From a virus: DNA of 21,869 bases. Position numbers and translations under genes: made by a program. Location of the stretch: IMG/VR virus record IMGVR_UViG_3300020473_000140, positions 1 to 21,869 of that record; one strand, given 5' to 3'. Each line of letters opens with the position of its first letter. Position 1 is the first letter of the stretch. Under the pieces are notes generated by a model, which saw nothing but the letters and a program-made list of their open reading frames with translations, made no database searches and had not been told where the DNA came from. Below, one piece after another: positions 20,104-21,869 of this stretch.

Positions 20104-21869
20104 TCAAACAGCACCAACGACTTCAGAGAACTCAACACCAGAACGAACCGCAACAAAGTTCAACTGAATAAAGTTGATAGCTCGTGATGGTTTGATGAAA
20201 ATGTCTCCCCTGAACTGATTTGAGTCAACAACTTGCGCTGTGTTATTTGAAGCATCACAAACAACACGGAAGTCCGTGATTCCACCTCTACCCTGAATAT
20301 CACGGAGAAATGGTTCCACAATTGAAACAAATTGCGAACGAGTGAACTCATCGTTGAATTCAAATAACTGAAATCTTGCTGCATTCGCAATCGCTTTTTC
20401 AAGTAAGATAAACAAACGTCTTACGTTAATTCGGTCAAATGCAGATGGTTTTGTAAGTTGTGTCTTATCGCCAAAAAGAACTGTTCCTTCGCCTGGGAAA
20501 GCGACAACTGGATTAACTTGATTTGAGTAAAGTTTATCTCTCTCCGCTTGTTTTGGATTATAAGGTAATCTGACAACACCTTTAATCTGTCCTCTTGTGA
20601 AACCTCCTGGCGAGAAGAAAGGATCTCTGTCTGCATCTGTTCTTGCACAAAGTCCTGCAATGTCACCATTCAATGGGACAAAACGAAACTTATCATTGTG
20701 TTTGTCGAACATGAACTTGTAACCAGAGTCCATGACTGCATAAGAAGAATTCATATTGACTGTCTCTCGATAATCAACAACATTATCTGTTGCAGTTGAA
20801 GAGTCAGTTACACCAACAACATCTGCTTTTTCTGGTGAGAAGAATGCAACACAATCTTTTCGTACTTCTGCAATGTTATTGATAACGTGTCTAACCACTG
20901 TAGAACCATGATTTGCAGTGGTAATTAAAGAAACATCAGTGTCTTCCGCTGATTTCATCTCGTCATATGCACGAATAATATCTGCAGCAGAAGGTGCTGC
21001 ACCATCTGATCCACCTTGTAAACTTGTTGAAAGAGGAGCGTGAGGCATCATAAATGCGTTATTCGCTGAACCACCAGTAATGTTCTGTGCGAGAGCCGCG
21101 GTAGAGGTTATTCCCCATCCATGAAATGTTCCACTTCCAGTTCCACTTGTTAAAGTTATACTTGCACCACCACCAGTGTCAATTGTTTCTGTATCATCTG
21201 TTCCGTCTGCTTGTGGGACATTAAAAATTGGATGGTCTGCAAACCAAACATACTCAGATTCTCTATTTAGATAGTTTGCATAATAGATATTTTCTCCATC
21301 AGCGCCTTTTGCATCTCTGATAACTGATAGATTTCCATGTGCTTCTACAACTTCATCAACTGTTCCTGACCAATCACCATCTTCGTCAACTATTGCAACA
21401 TGAATTTCATCTAATTCAAGATTTTTGTCTTCCGCAAACGCAGATGTGGTGGGTGGTCCTTCAGAAAACGCAGATGCATATTCCCATTTTCTCTCGTATG
21501 CAACTGTTGCATTAACACCGATAAATTTTTCTGAAACAGTTAAACTTGTATCACTTGCAATTGCAGATATTTTTCTCTCTTCCCCACCAACTACGATTAT
21601 ATCTCCGACTACAAATTGTGCAGAAAACACTGTTGCTGTTCCTGTTACAGTTGTAGAATCAGCGGCAGTTGTTACTGTTCCTGCCATGTCTGCGGATTGT
21701 TGTTGATATACTGATCTTTTTCTTCGTGTTAAGGCAGCACCAGCACTTATGTCTGCTTGTGTTCCAGATAATTCTTCACCCGTAGCAGCAGTGTCTGAGG
21801 TAACTGCTGTAATTACGATGCCTGGAGTTGCACCAGCAATATCTACAATATCACCCACTCTTAATTCGT
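20104..21869 (-). CDS. 18: Tail sheath protein gp18 (5' end beyond window)
   Basis: At least 588 codons, open at the right edge: the frame continues through E-L-R before the GTG at 21858, so that GTG is internal, not the start (T4 gp18 is 659 aa). The C-terminus is diagnostic: a block with NVRRLFILLEKAIANAARF, FEFNDEFTRSQF, GGITDFRVVCDASNNT and FIKPSRAINFIQLNFVAVRSG. This C-terminal domain forms the inner sheath layer contacting the tube, while the upstream threonine/serine-rich part forms the outer protrusion domains. It contracts to drive the tube through the host envelope. Confidence 0.96.
   Translation of the reverse strand, partial: ELRVGDIVDIAGATPGIVITAVTSDTAATGEELSGTQADISAGAALTRRKRSVYQQQSADMAGTVTTAADSTTVTGTATVFSAQFVVGDIIVVGGEERKISAIASDTSLTVSEKFIGVNATVAYERKWEYASAFSEGPPTTSAFAEDKNLELDEIHVAIVDEDGDWSGTVDEVVEAHGNLSVIRDAKGADGENIYYANYLNRESEYVWFADHPIFNVPQADGTDDTETIDTGGGASITLTSGTGSGTFHGWGITSTAALAQNITGGSANNAFMMPHAPLSTSLQGGSDGAAPSAADIIRAYDEMKSAEDTDVSLITTANHGSTVVRHVINNIAEVRKDCVAFFSPEKADVVGVTDSSTATDNVVDYRETVNMNSSYAVMDSGYKFMFDKHNDKFRFVPLNGDIAGLCARTDADRDPFFSPGGFTRGQIKGVVRLPYNPKQAERDKLYSNQVNPVVAFPGEGTVLFGDKTQLTKPSAFDRINVRRLFILLEKAIANAARFQLFEFNDEFTRSQFVSIVEPFLRDIQGRGGITDFRVVCDASNNTAQVVDSNQFRGDIFIKPSRAINFIQLNFVAVRSGVEFSEVVGAV

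Overview
The window is a dense, AT-rich piece of a T4-like (Straboviridae/marine T4-superfamily) myovirus genome. Every convincing gene lies on the minus strand, so the biological reading order runs from the right edge of the window to the left. Recognised proteins include tail sheath gp18, gp19-type tail tube proteins, portal gp20, prohead protease gp21, scaffold gp22, major capsid gp23, UvsY, UvsW, late sigma gp55, gp47/gp46 and endonuclease VII. The order head/tail block, then uvsY-uvsW-55-47-46, is the arrangement known from marine T4-like phages such as cyanophages and pelagiphages. Peptide deformylase and a 2OG-Fe(II) oxygenase also point to a marine phage. The host cannot be determined from the sequence; no photosynthesis gene and no tRNA gene is visible.

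Region 1 (21869 to 12476) is the late virion block. It holds the C-terminal part of the sheath (cut by the window edge), three tandem tail tube paralogs, portal, gp67-like and gp68-like prohead core proteins with a small extra gene between them, protease, scaffold and major capsid protein. Three exact TATAAATA late promoters sit in its gaps, and a strong hairpin terminator closes it behind gp23.

Region 2 (12446 to 8209) carries two glycosyltransferase-like genes, a fourth tail-tube-fold protein, UvsY, UvsW and a small conserved protein. Region 3 (8180 to 2590) begins with an unusual palindromic divergent promoter. It continues as an eight-gene, stop/start-overlapping operon: gp55, gp47, 2OG oxygenase, a 63-aa protein, gp46, a 78-aa coiled-coil protein, peptide deformylase and a 111-aa acidic protein.

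Region 4 (2593 to 1) has three host-type promoters (TTGACA, 17-bp spacer, TATA-type -10). They precede endonuclease VII, a stand-alone sigma-70 region-4 protein, and a small-gene run that ends in a holin-like protein and a lipase-like lipoprotein cut by the left edge.

Two things stand out. The first is transcription: gp55 (a sigma region-2 analogue) and a separate sigma region 3.2/4 protein are both encoded here, beside two clearly different promoter classes. The second is the pairing of a holin-like gene with a lipoprotein that carries a class-3 lipase N-terminus. The longest gene-free stretches are 8062-8208 and 12447-12535; none exceeds 300 bases.
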